64,000 bases of DNA, from the NCBI GenBank assembly GCA_008692225.1, contig VICG01000014.1:1-64000 (forward strand). Direction: 5' to 3'. Source of the stretch: Monilinia fructicola. Lineage: Eukaryota; Ascomycota; Leotiomycetes; Helotiales; Sclerotiniaceae. The position numbers and the translations under genes are program-made. The notes below the pieces were generated by a model. That model did not search any database. It was not told where the DNA came from and saw nothing but the letters and a program-made list of their open reading frames with translations. The stretch's first letter is position 1. Each line of letters starts with the position of its first letter. Positions 12,557-22,565 of the stretch are shown here, one piece after another.

Positions 12557-14017
12557 CCACCAGTGGGTGCACGGACTCATAAAACGCGTATTTTTGAAAA
12601 TATATTTAATCCATTTCGATTCAAAATAACGACATATAATTTAATCTCAAAATGCCAGTCTCAATACGGGCAAATCCTCGTGAAAATACACCTCCCCGTA
12701 GAGGAACACACGGAGAATACGATACACCAAAAAAATCTGAATTTTTTTCGAATATTCGACGCATGCCGGCACAAAGAAACGCAAGGCCATATTGCAACGC
12801 GTATTGGCATCACCTCTTCGACAGCCTCACGATGGCTCAAAGAAAGAACTCAAATGGGCCGAAAAGCATATAGGCATACTCGGCAGTACTCTAAGAATCT
12901 AGGGGGGCCAATTGGAACGGATCCGGAAACTTGCAAAATGCTCGTTTCGCCCTCTCGAAACGACGTACGAGATCAGCCCTACGAGGTTATGATTGATCAC
13001 TACGAATTAGGTATCAAAAAGCGTTCTTTGCAAAAAAATCTCAAGAGATATACTAAAAAGGGTCGGCGCTACAAAGCTGCCTATTCAGAAAAGAATATAA
13101 GTGCTCCGAACCGGAGAAAACGCGTTGATTTTGGAGAGGAGCATGAAAACGACACCATCAACGAATTTTGGAGTTATATTATACATACAGACGAAGCATA
13201 TATGGATCCTGCATCTCAGAGGGTAGGGAAGATTCTGAGAGAGCAGGGCACTCGATATGAGCCCGAAAACATTGTGGAATACCCGGCGTTGGACGGTAAC
13301 AAAATCCATTGGTCGGCATGGGTTTTATACTATTTAAAAGCTAAGATGCTGTTATTCTACTACGACGAGGAGGAGCATACTGAAGGACCTGTATGCCCTT
13401 CATACCCTAGACGTCGTTCTACACGCGCGAAAGTGACGAAGAGTGGGCTCAACGGCTTATGGAATGGGAGGCATTAAAATCTCAAGTGTTGAAGGTTAAG
13501 CCGAAAGGGAACGCAATAACCCAAAAATATTACGTTGATAAGATTCTCCCACACTATATTAACGTTATTGAAGAGCTAAGAGCTACTGATCCTACTGTTG
13601 AATGGCTTTTAATGGAGGATGGCGATGGGAGTCATGAATTTCGAAAAATACGGGCTAGCTCAACAACTCAGGGACGCTCACAACATCAAAAACCTATCCC
13701 ACCCCCCTCAATCACTCGATCTCAATCCCATTGAGGCAGTTTGGAATATATTAAAGCAACGTACTCGAAAACGTAGGTGGAATTCGTTGAGCGAATTAAA
13801 GGAAGTTCTACAGGACGAATGGAGCAAGATAACGCAGGAGGAGATCCAAAAAAGGTATGACGAGTTGCCCGGCAAATGCAAGACTATAAAGGATACCAAT
13901 GGAGGACGTGTACGATCTCAATTGTGGTGATAGCTTCATTTTTAATAGAATTATATGCTATATTTTCGAATTTTTGTGAAACTGTCACGTTTTATGAGTC
14001 CGTGCACCCACTGGTGG
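12557..14017 (+). mobile_element. Tc1/mariner-family transposon copy with 30-bp TIRs
   Basis: A perfect inverted repeat beginning CCACCAGTGGGTGCACGGAC lies at 12557-12586 and in complement at 13988-14017. The 1.4-kb interior encodes a frameshifted DDE transposase. No clear TA target duplication is visible outside the repeats, so the exact ends may be a few bases off. Confidence 0.85.
12652..13930 (+). pseudogene. Tc1/mariner DDE transposase, frameshifted
   Basis: The likely start is the ATG at 12652. The coding frame changes near 12750, near 13390 and near 13640, so no single frame is intact. Segments in order: a basic N-terminus; a helix-turn-helix-like stretch (HIATRIGITSSTASRWL); the first catalytic Asp in WSYIIHTDEAYMD; an acidic linker (EEWAQRLMEWEALK); the second Asp in WLLMEDGDGSH; and the third acidic residue in QSLDLNPIEAVWNILKQR. 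The D-to-E spacing of about 37 residues is that of fungal Tc1-like elements. Element size and domain order agree with an inactivated autonomous copy. Confidence 0.85.
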
Positions 14018-14574
14018 CCTGATATTCTGTAGTTTCAACACTTAAATCCCCCCCCCAATATTCTTAACTCATGAATCATTCCTCAGCCCTTTCTGTCAGC
14101 CATCCTCTTCAATGCAACCCCGTAAATAATTAACGTTGCGATATGTTGGGATTTAAAAAAAAGTACAGATCGATTGTGTATTGAAGATATAAACCTTCGA
14201 ACAAAATGATACCCGATGAAGGCAAACGAACCCTCGAATAAAAGGGCGAATCCGCCCCTGAAATAGGAGCATTGAAAACAATCAATAACAACCCTTTTCG
14301 CTGGTCCCTGATGTTGTAGATCGTCTAACAGCGGTATCACATGAGAACTGTCTCTTTATCGATATCTATCAACAACATCTTCTTCCAACATCCACCAACA
14401 GTGGCACCTAGTAATAAGTAAAGATAGATGATTGCCGATTCTACACTTGTACATGTGCGGCGTAGATGAATGTATAATGATTCCCTCTATCAATCTCGCC
14501 TTGTCTCATAAAGTATAAGTACATATATCATGGAATAATGGAGCCGTGGAGTATGGAGTATGGCGTATGGAGTA
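14018..14574. other. Region without a supported gene
   Basis: Short spacer between two transposon remnants. An 85-residue minus-strand frame (14083-14340) shows no recognisable feature. Confidence 0.4.
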
Positions 14575-15610
14575 GAAGAATCCACGGGCCAACTGAACAC
14601 ACTGGCCAACTGAGCAGTCTAACCCAATTAGGTCACCGCTTTCAAGCTCCAACCTAAATTTCTACTGTTATTTTACTATTATATTCGTTATTAAATCGAA
14701 TTATAATAATTATACTTTTAAAATGATATTAAAAGATTCTAAATTATATAATTAAATTTATCATCTTTCGCAATTATATTATTTAGATTATATAAGAAAT
14801 TCTATTTTAAAATTAATTAATAATTCTTTTTTCAATATAAAAATAAAATATTACTTTATACTCTTTATATTTAATAAACGTTATAATTATTTAATTTGCT
14901 TGTATATTCTTTTTTTATATAATCTCCTTTTTATTTTATTTTTCGTTTTGAATAAATTTTTCAATGAATTATTAAATAAATTGTTAAATAAATCTTTAAT
15001 AAATCTTTAAATAAATCTTTAAATAAATCTTTAAATAAAATTTTAAATTTTATTAATTTAAGCTTATCATTAGTTTATTTATTGAATTAAATTATTATCA
15101 TTTTGTTAATAAATATATAAAAGTATTATCAAAAATCAAGTTTTGTTTAAGAAATTTAAATTTAATTTAATTTTTTAAAAAAAAATTAAATTATTATTAA
15201 TTAATAATTTTATTTTAATATAATAAAGCTTTATAAATATATTTATAAAAAAATAAAGTTTATACTTTTTAATTAATTAAAATAAAATTGAAATATTTAA
15301 GATAATATATTTTATTTTATATTTAATATTTATAAATTGATTAAATAAATCTATTAAGAAAGATTTACTAGTATAAAAACTATAAATATAAGATAATAAA
15401 ATAATAAAAAGAATTTAAATTATTTTTTAATAATTTTATTAATAAAATAGAATATATTATGTTAATTAATATTATGACAAATATATATACTATAATAATA
15501 AAGTATTAAAGTTAGACATACCCTTAAAAATGGAACATTGCCTGTACATCGCCTAAAAGGGCTTAGCGCGCTCAGTTGGCCAGTGTGTTCAGTTGGCCCG
15601 TGGATTCTTC
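14575..15610. mobile_element. 1.04-kb AT-rich degraded element, 41-bp TIRs, TA duplication
   Basis: The left end, 14575-14615 (GAAGAATCCACGGGCCAACT..), is matched exactly in complement by 15570-15610. TA flanks both sides (14573-14574 and 15611-15612). The TIR carries an internal direct repeat, GGCCAACTGA, twice. The interior is very AT-rich with no frame, consistent with a RIP-degraded or non-autonomous Tc1/mariner-class element. Confidence 0.85.
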
Positions 15611-15612
15611 TA

Positions 15613-16460
15613 TGGAGTAACCTTAATGGAGTAATGGAGTGACTGAGGAATAAAACAATCAAGTACTCGATGAAGATGGTAAGACTTATGGTAAGACTTA
15701 TGGTAAGACTTATGGTAAGACTTACAACAACAATCGAGTAGATTAGCTAGAAATCATGGATTCATGGTAGATTCGTCCACGTGATGAAGCCGTCTTCCGC
15801 TCTCCATTCTTTAAGGTTTCTTGAAACCTGCTGGACCCCCACGACTTCATCGGCTGCCTCGGGTTTTTCTCAAATGTATCCGGATTTCCATTGGTGGTGC
15901 AACATTCTTTAACCTTGACTTACTTGGATCTCACCACCCACCACTCACAACTCACAACTCACAACTTACAACTCAAACCTCAAAACTCAAAACTCACATC
16001 ATTACTAAGAAGATATATACAAGGTACATAATACATACCCGACATACATACCTAGTACAGCCATCCATGGATACATTCGACTCCCATTCTCATATCTGTT
16101 GCCACGGTTCAAAAAGATGATATGGAAGTGTCAAGTATAATGGGGACTCATTCTCTCTATATGTCTTCTCTTCTCTCCTCTTCTCTTCCCTTCTCTCCGC
16201 TTCAGTTCCTCAATTTTCTTATTTCCCAATACTCGTATTGACTCAGCTGGAGATCTTCAAGCCTCTTCTGTGGTCTTACTCTGTACATTGTTGATATTCA
16301 CTAGTGTCGTATCCGCAATCATATACGTGGACAATCCAGAGCTGAATTGGAATTTCTTTCCATCTGCAGATCGTTTTGAACATTGAAAAATCTCTGTCAG
16401 GTTCCGGTTACGACTGCACATCTTCTTCCCCCCCCAACGTCGTACAATTTGTCTCACGAA
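15613..16460. promoter_or_regulatory. Upstream region of the SDR gene; 12-bp tandem repeat and CT-rich tract
   Basis: A perfect 12-bp repeat (ATGGTAAGACTT, four units) lies at 15676-15723. Degenerate 'ctcacaactcacaa' repeats occur near 15945-15990. A pyrimidine-rich tract (TCTTCTCTTCTCTCCTCTTC) at about 16165-16205 is typical of fungal core promoters and precedes the ATG at 16461. Confidence 0.5.
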
Positions 16461-17551
16461 ATGGCCTCAGCTCGAAATAATGTCGTTGATGTCGTCCGAC
16501 AATCAGTTCCAGTCGATACTACGGCTCCTTACGATGCTGGTTGGGTAGCTGGAAAAACTATTCTTATAACAGGTGGGGCATCTGGATTTGGTGAAGGTTT
16601 CTTTAGAAAATGGGCAGAGAATGGAGCAAACGTAATAATAGGAGATGTCAACAATGCGAAAGGGAAAGCTTTGGTTGAGGAAGTACGTAACAGTACTGGG
16701 AATCCAAATCTCCATTATTTACATTGTGATGTTACAAATTGGCAATCACAAGTTGACTTCTTTCGTACAGCTGCAGAGCTAAGTCCTTCCAAGGGTATTG
16801 ATTCTGTGGTCGCAAATGCGGGGATTACAGAAGAAATCATGAGCTTTCAAGAACCTAAGAATCTAGATGCACCGGAGCCACCCAAACCCAATTTCAAAGC
16901 CTTTGAAGTTGATCTACTTGGAGTTCTGTATACCGCACATCTAGCTTTGTGGTATCTTCCTCGGAATCCTAGATCACAAAAGGCAAACCCATCCACAACA
17001 CCTAGTCCAAATACTCCCGATAGACATCTACTCTTGATTGGATCTGTGGCTTCTTTAGCTCCTATTCCTGGACAAACTCTATACGCAGTCTCAAAAACAT
17101 GGAGTTCTTGGCTTATTCCGCACATTGAGATCTACGAGCTTTACCAATGGTGTTCGAGTCAACATGCTTTGTCCCTATTTCATAGATACACCTTTGATCC
17201 CTACAGGAGGTAGATTAATATTGGCGGGCGGAGCAATGGGGGAAACCGGAAGATGTGGTAGATGCTGGTACGCGACTTGTGGCTGATACAAGAATAGTTG
17301 GTAGAGCTTTGGTCATTGGTCCAAAGGTTCGGGTTGATGAGGAATTGAATCTGCTTCCAGAGACATCCGAAGAAGGAAACTACAAAGCAGTATGGGAAGC
17401 ATATGCCGATGATCTGAATGAATTGGAGATATTTGGTTCGAGGTTTGTTAGGATGCTCAATACAGTTGAAACAGTTAGAGGTTGGGGAGGATGGACATTT
17501 GATATTCTAACAGCGCTGATGTATCCCATACGTTCAATATTTGGAAGGTGA
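16461..17551 (+). pseudogene. Short-chain dehydrogenase/reductase, two single-base frame disruptions
   Basis: From ATG 16461 the protein shows the SDR Rossmann signature TGGASGFGEGF (about residues 36-46), a GDV segment that would bind the cofactor ribose, the NAG motif (VVANAGI), a catalytic Ser in LLIGSVAS and the catalytic YAVSK. The frame breaks at an A5 run (17093-17097), resumes one base later through a conserved NMLCPYFIDTPL segment, and breaks again at a G5 run (17238-17242). It then continues to the TGA at 17549-17551. Removing one base at each run would give about 362 residues, a normal length for this fungal 15-hydroxyprostaglandin-dehydrogenase-like group. Substrate is unknown. 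Either a young pseudogene or an intact gene with two homopolymer errors. Confidence 0.75.
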
Positions 17552-18093
17552 TGATATGTTGGAAAGTTTATCACATTAGTTCTGCAATTTAAAGCTCGTA
17601 TGGAATTGACAACATTATTGCCGCCGGTAACTTGGTCCTTTTCCTCGAATATTCATGAATAGCCTCTCCTTTTAGTCAAAGGGTGCGCAAGCTGTATCAT
17701 CAATGTAGTTTATTGACAGTCGGAATTAGCAGAGTACACGGGAGACTCTTGTTTGTTCGTTGTTTGAAGACTTACATTTATGAGTTTCATTATCATTTGA
17801 TCACTCTTTCAAACCAAACCAAGGATTAGCCACTACTGCAGCTCGAACTATTGTAAACACGGTATCAATGACATTTTCAATCAGGATACTGTTGAAAATT
17901 GCACCGTCCATAGTCCCTATGATAAGTGGAAAGAACTCAAGTGTGGTTTCCTGTTCTATCGTCTCTGATGGCAACTTCCGAAGATGGATGCTCTCACTCA
18001 TACGATTTTCTCTGCTATTTATCCAGGTCTCAAATCGCAACAAAACTCGGTATGCAAGTCCTCAGAGTCATATCAACTTGTTCAAAGCTCAAC
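17552..18093. other. Intergenic between SDR and SGNH genes
   Basis: No supported gene. Short frames on both strands lack family features. It should hold the SDR terminator and the promoter of the next gene. Confidence 0.4.
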
Positions 18094-19463
18094 ATGTGGC
18101 AAAAAGAAGATCCATTCACAACACCTATCACTTCCCCCAACCTTCCATATAGATGGGCTCGACGCCATTCAAGATTCTCTGGATTTCGAATCACGCCTAC
18201 GAGAATTGGAATTTCACTCATCTTCTGTGGCTGCTTGTTCTTGTGTCATGGGTGGTGGATACCCAAGGTCTTAACTACACAGGTTAGCATTACTCGCTCT
18301 GCCGATTTCCAGAGAGAAACTGAACGATCATAGCCTCACCCAGGACCCCTCGATCAATGTACTGCTACCAAAGTACCTACAGGTCTTCGGCCTCCGGAAT
18401 CAGATTCATACAGATGTTTAGATTCAGTTGATACATTCGCAACATATAAATTCCGGAATACATGCAATATTTCTTCCTTGGATCTTCATGCCTCTTTCGG
18501 TCCCTTATGTTCAGATCGACAATCCATGCTTACAGCTATGGCGTCTGGTGGTCGAATCGGATTTGATGCACCATATATACCTCGTGGTTGTGACTTTCGT
18601 TGGTTTACATCGGAGGAGATCTGTGAGATCTTTGGGAGATTTGAAAAGGTAGTGATTATTGGGGATAGTATGTTGAGACATGTTTTAGGAAGTTTCAATA
18701 TATTTGTGAGAAAAAGATATCGGATATGGAGCTGTGACGGATTGGAATTTTAACATGCAAGAACGGTAAGATCATGTCTCCTGAGAGTCTTGAAATATTC
18801 AGGTGGTTCGAATATCCAGGTACTGATAAAATTCTAGGAAGGAATGCTTTTGTAATGAACAATTTGATGTTAAAGCTTGTTCGGTGCAAGGTATATATAA
18901 GACCTCAGATGTGGAAGCCCATGACCCAGGAAGCATATCTTGTTCTAATTCCATCAACGTTATGAGTGAGTACTACATCTTCTCGAAGGAATCTCCTACT
19001 AATTTCCATAATAGTGGAAGAAATGGTCTTCTATAATATACCCGAAGATGAAATTTCTCGTCTCCGAGCCGACCTCCTCGTCCATCGTACATCCAAGCCT
19101 GTAGCCATAGTTTTCGGCCATGGTCTCTGGTCCGATCTCGACCTCCCCAAAACCATTCAATGGCTTGACACTCTTATTACACTCATAAACTCTACAATTG
19201 GTCTTGAAAAGTGGAAAGGTCTTTTCGTGACTCCGAATGCAGCAGGTAAAGAAAAGGCAGATGAATGGATTGTAAGTCAGGGAAATAAAGCGTTGATGTT
19301 ATATGAAGAGGCAGTGGGAATTGAGGCCAGAAAGAGGGGATTAGAGCATTTAGGGACTTGGAATATGAGTATTCAAGCCAGGAAATATGATGGGGTACAT
19401 TTAGATTTGAGGGGGAACTTGGTCAAGGGGATGATGATAATTAATTGGTTGGCGATGTTGTAA
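18094..19463 (+). pseudogene. Membrane-anchored SGNH/GDSL esterase-like protein, stop and frameshift
   Basis: The best model starts at ATG 18094 with exons 18094-18765, 18838-18965 and 19015-19463 (introns of 72 and 49 bp). An N-terminal segment, IGISLIFCGCLFLCHGWW, is a type II membrane anchor. The luminal part holds IIGDSMLRH (block I, with the GDS serine), FGHGLWSD and the C-terminal DGVHLD (catalytic Asp-x-x-His). Conserved WIVSQGNK and HLGTWNMS segments fit a fungal family related to PC-esterase/SGNH enzymes of the secretory pathway. A TAG at 18331-18333 interrupts the stem, and one extra A in the A5 run at 18711-18715 shifts the frame after FNIFVRK. Correcting both gives about 415 residues. 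It may be acylesterase-like, but the substrate cannot be told. Confidence 0.7.
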
Positions 19464-20381
19464 GTTTGGGAGAGCGAAGAACTCAAAATTACTAGTGAGA
19501 TTCCCAGAAGATGGGGGATCAGATATTTTTCTTTTTTCATCTCCATACTGGTAAAATCATAAACCTTTGTCATAATATCCTAGCTGTCATTGAGACATAT
19601 TCATCCCTTACTTCAGACCTATGGTGGCCAGTTCACTTTACCGAGGTCATTACTGTACGACGTGGACAGACTCCTAGGTAGTTCTATCTTCGTTCACGTA
19701 TTCATGGAATTTGATCAATTTGATTATCAAATATGAATTGGAATTTGGAACAAATCAATTTTTAGGTGATTGATACATTTATTTGGGCATATTCATTTGA
19801 CCTGGGTGTGCAATTTCCAAGGTTCTTTCGGTCGTATCTATTTCCTTCCTTGTTGTTCGTTTTAGTTGTCCCCTCTTTCCTCCGGATCCCTCCCTTGTTT
19901 CTCTTTTGCTTACTTTCTCTATCTTTCCCCCTTCTTTCGCGAGATAAAAATTGGTTCTACGTATGTGTGTCACGCTGGTATTTGATATTCTATCAATCTA
20001 CGAACTATTGTTCGCAACCTTGGAAGTCATAAGTCACCAATACTTGTAAAGCCTTTGATAGGTCCGGACTTGAGACATGACAGAATTAGAGATTGAAACA
20101 TTTACTCGAATACAATAGTTTTAATATAGTCTGTGCGTTGCGTGTCTTCCTTTTGTCTTCCTTTTGAATCGACTTGAGCGCGTGAGTGAGGATTGATCAT
20201 GAGTGAAGGGAGGGAGGGGCAAGGGGGAGGGGGAGGGAGGGGTACCCAGGAGCTATGGACCTTGATTCTTTTGTCATTCTCTCATCTCAACTTCTATTAT
20301 CTGTTTTTTTGACCTCAACCTTCTTACAGTCTTCCTCTTCAATTATTGAATCCTCACTACCAGTTTAACTTTAACATCATA
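19464..20381. promoter_or_regulatory. Intergenic; G-rich tract upstream of the first BTB gene
   Basis: No supported gene. A tract of repeated GGGAGG/GGGGG blocks at about 20206-20252 could form a G-quadruplex. It lies about 130 bp upstream of ATG 20382, in the expected promoter. Confidence 0.45.
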
Positions 20382-21972
20382 ATGGCATACCAAAATGCAA
20401 AAGATGATTGGCCATTGGATGAAAAGTAAGTACTTCCATCCAGAGAAATTCCCCAATTTCTCATCTCATCATTTCTAGGGCTTTGGGAACCGAGTTTGTC
20501 ACGGTCCAAGTTGGAAAACAAAAGAAAGAAGTTGCGTTTCATAAGAAACTTCTCTCCAGTCGTTCCACAGCCTTTGAAAATCATATGAAAGTACTCAAGG
20601 AGAAAGGAAAATATCAATTTCACTGTGAACCAAGATTCGAAAATGCATTCTCTATCCTCGTCACTTATCTGTATAAAGGATATGTACCAGCGTGTCCAAT
20701 CGAAGATGGACCTGAGTCTAGTTCTTACGGTCGACAAATGCGAGAATTTGTATTATTTGGCCGAACGTTTCGAGATTGTCGATTTAATGGATAAAACTAT
20801 GGATGCGATTCAGGCTCACGATTGTCGATTTGACCGAGATATCTATAAGCACATGACGGAAGTCTACAAGAATACTACGAGGAAGAGCTCTTTACGATTC
20901 TACTGTGCTTTGAGCGCCGCATGGTATTTAAGTCGCCCATGCTCTCCCAGTAGTCAGAAATTGAAACGTCTTGAGGGTTTCAAAGATAAAGCGGACATTC
21001 TTTATGATGTTATGAAGAATCAATTGAGATATGAATCGAACATCTCGAATGCGAAGAGCGATTACCGAATTCCTTCCAGTGAAAGTGGACTTGGCCCTTG
21101 TGCTTTTCATGCACATTCGATGGGTGAGATATGTCAGCGCTTGGCTTTACTTGAACCTTCTGGGTCGTCGCAGGACTATAAACACCATGAGAAAGCACAT
21201 ACAGCCGGCATCAAACAGAATCGGAACAACAGAGTAGGGAATGAGATCGAAGAGTCTGTGCAAGGAAGTGTCAGTGTTAGTAGAAGTCCAGAAGTAGTGG
21301 ATGATGTGAATGACGAAGACGACCTTCTACTCTTGACACAAGAGACAGCTCGGAAAATGACCACCACGACCAACAAAAGAAAGATTAAGAGAGAGGATGA
21401 CGAAGAAGAGAATGATTTGGATCAACTTTCAAGCACAATTATTGTGGATACAAGACCAAAGGACGGAAGCCCAATACTTGGAAGTAAAGAAGATAACACT
21501 TCAGTTACCGGGAAACGACCTCTTGAGACCAACGGTGAAGATGGTTCGAGTAGGAAACGACCATTCGTCATAATTGGTGCAGATGCTTCACGAGATAGCA
21601 GATCTGAGCCTACAGGTTTCACTCGAGATACACTGCAATTAGGAATTCGTGATGCACTCGGGATTCGCAACAATCTCAACGAAGAGCCTTCCACCAATAT
21701 CAAGCCAAGGACTCCAATTCTTTTCAATCACTCGAATGGTCAAATCACTACCGCACGAAGTGAATCGAATCATCCTACGTCTGGCTCTGTAATGTCTAAC
21801 TATGGCCTTGGTGTTGATAGATCTAAGGTTAGTTACTTCTTTCATATTTTGAAAGTCACACCTTACTTCTCCCCAGAATCTCTTGCATTCCTAAGAAACT
21901 TATGACTTCAACAGATTTTACCTGGGCTGCGATGATGGGGAATGCAAGATACCACATGCATGTCATATGTAA
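20382..21972 (+). CDS. BTB-domain protein, paralogue 1 (apparent frameshift, 3' end uncertain)
   Basis: Exon 1 is 20382-20425 (MAYQNAKDDWPLDE), followed by a 53-bp intron to 20478. The next exon opens with a BTB/POZ-like fold (GTEFVTVQVGKQ, FHKKLLSSRSTAFENHM) and continues through YYLAERFEIVDLMDKTMD. An extra T in the TTT at 20747-20749 puts the halves of this domain in different frames. Behind it lies a conserved Cys/His block (GPCAFHAHSMGEICQRL), also found in the downstream paralogue, then a long acidic Ser/Thr-rich region. After an intron starting at 21828, a last exon from about 21915 may read FYLGCDDGECKIPHACHM, matching the H-x-C-x-x-C knuckles of the neighbour, but its frame does not join cleanly. 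A possible further exon runs into the (DKC)n repeat at 22073. Likely a nuclear adaptor; this is inference. Confidence 0.65.
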
Positions 21973-22072
21973 GGTTATATTATAGTCATTCGAATTCATT
22001 CTGCTTTATCATATTAAACTAGCCAATATATAGGAATACAATGAAGCCAAATGTCTCACAGATAAATATAAC

Positions 22073-22189
22073 AAATGTGATAAATGTGATAAATGTGATA
22101 AATGTGATAAATGTGATAAATGTGATAAATGTGATAAATGTGATAAATGTGATAAATGTGATAAATGTGATAAATGTGATAAATGTGAT
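22073..22189. repeat. 9-bp minisatellite, 13 perfect units (AAATGTGAT)
   Basis: Thirteen uninterrupted 9-bp units follow the first BTB gene. On the plus strand one frame encodes repeated Lys-Cys-Asp. An acceptor-like AG at 22032-22033 opens that frame with an EYNEAKCLTDKYNKC-type segment resembling the Cys/His knuckle of the downstream paralogue. Confidence 0.9.
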
Positions 22190-22565
22190 AGATATGATAG
22201 ATATATATATATAATCTAAGATGCGTAATGAGATGTGTAACATTTTAAGCGAGACAAGAGAAAGAAAGAAATATATAATAGAACTCATAATTGTCACATG
22301 TTTTCGAGACATTGGTCTGTGCAAAGTCGCGTCTCCCTCGATAGGCTTCGAGTTTCTTCCCCTCAATTTCACCCTTTGAACCTTTGGACTTTGGACTTCG
22401 ACCTTCAACCTTCGACGTCCAACTCTCATCAGCCTTGCGCTATCGCTATACAAATCTATCGGAGTCTTCAATTCTAATATCCTCTTTTTAGATATACTGT
22501 TTCAACGTTTACAACATCTCCCATCTTGGTAGTTGGTGGGAAATCCATCTCATTATTCCTCAACC

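Noticed and set aside
22073..22189. CRISPR-like array
   Set aside because: Contiguous 9-bp tandem units without spacers in a eukaryote; a simple minisatellite.
22019..22471. Minus-strand frame with (FIT)n repeat
   Set aside because: Direct product of the 9-bp minisatellite read on the other strand.
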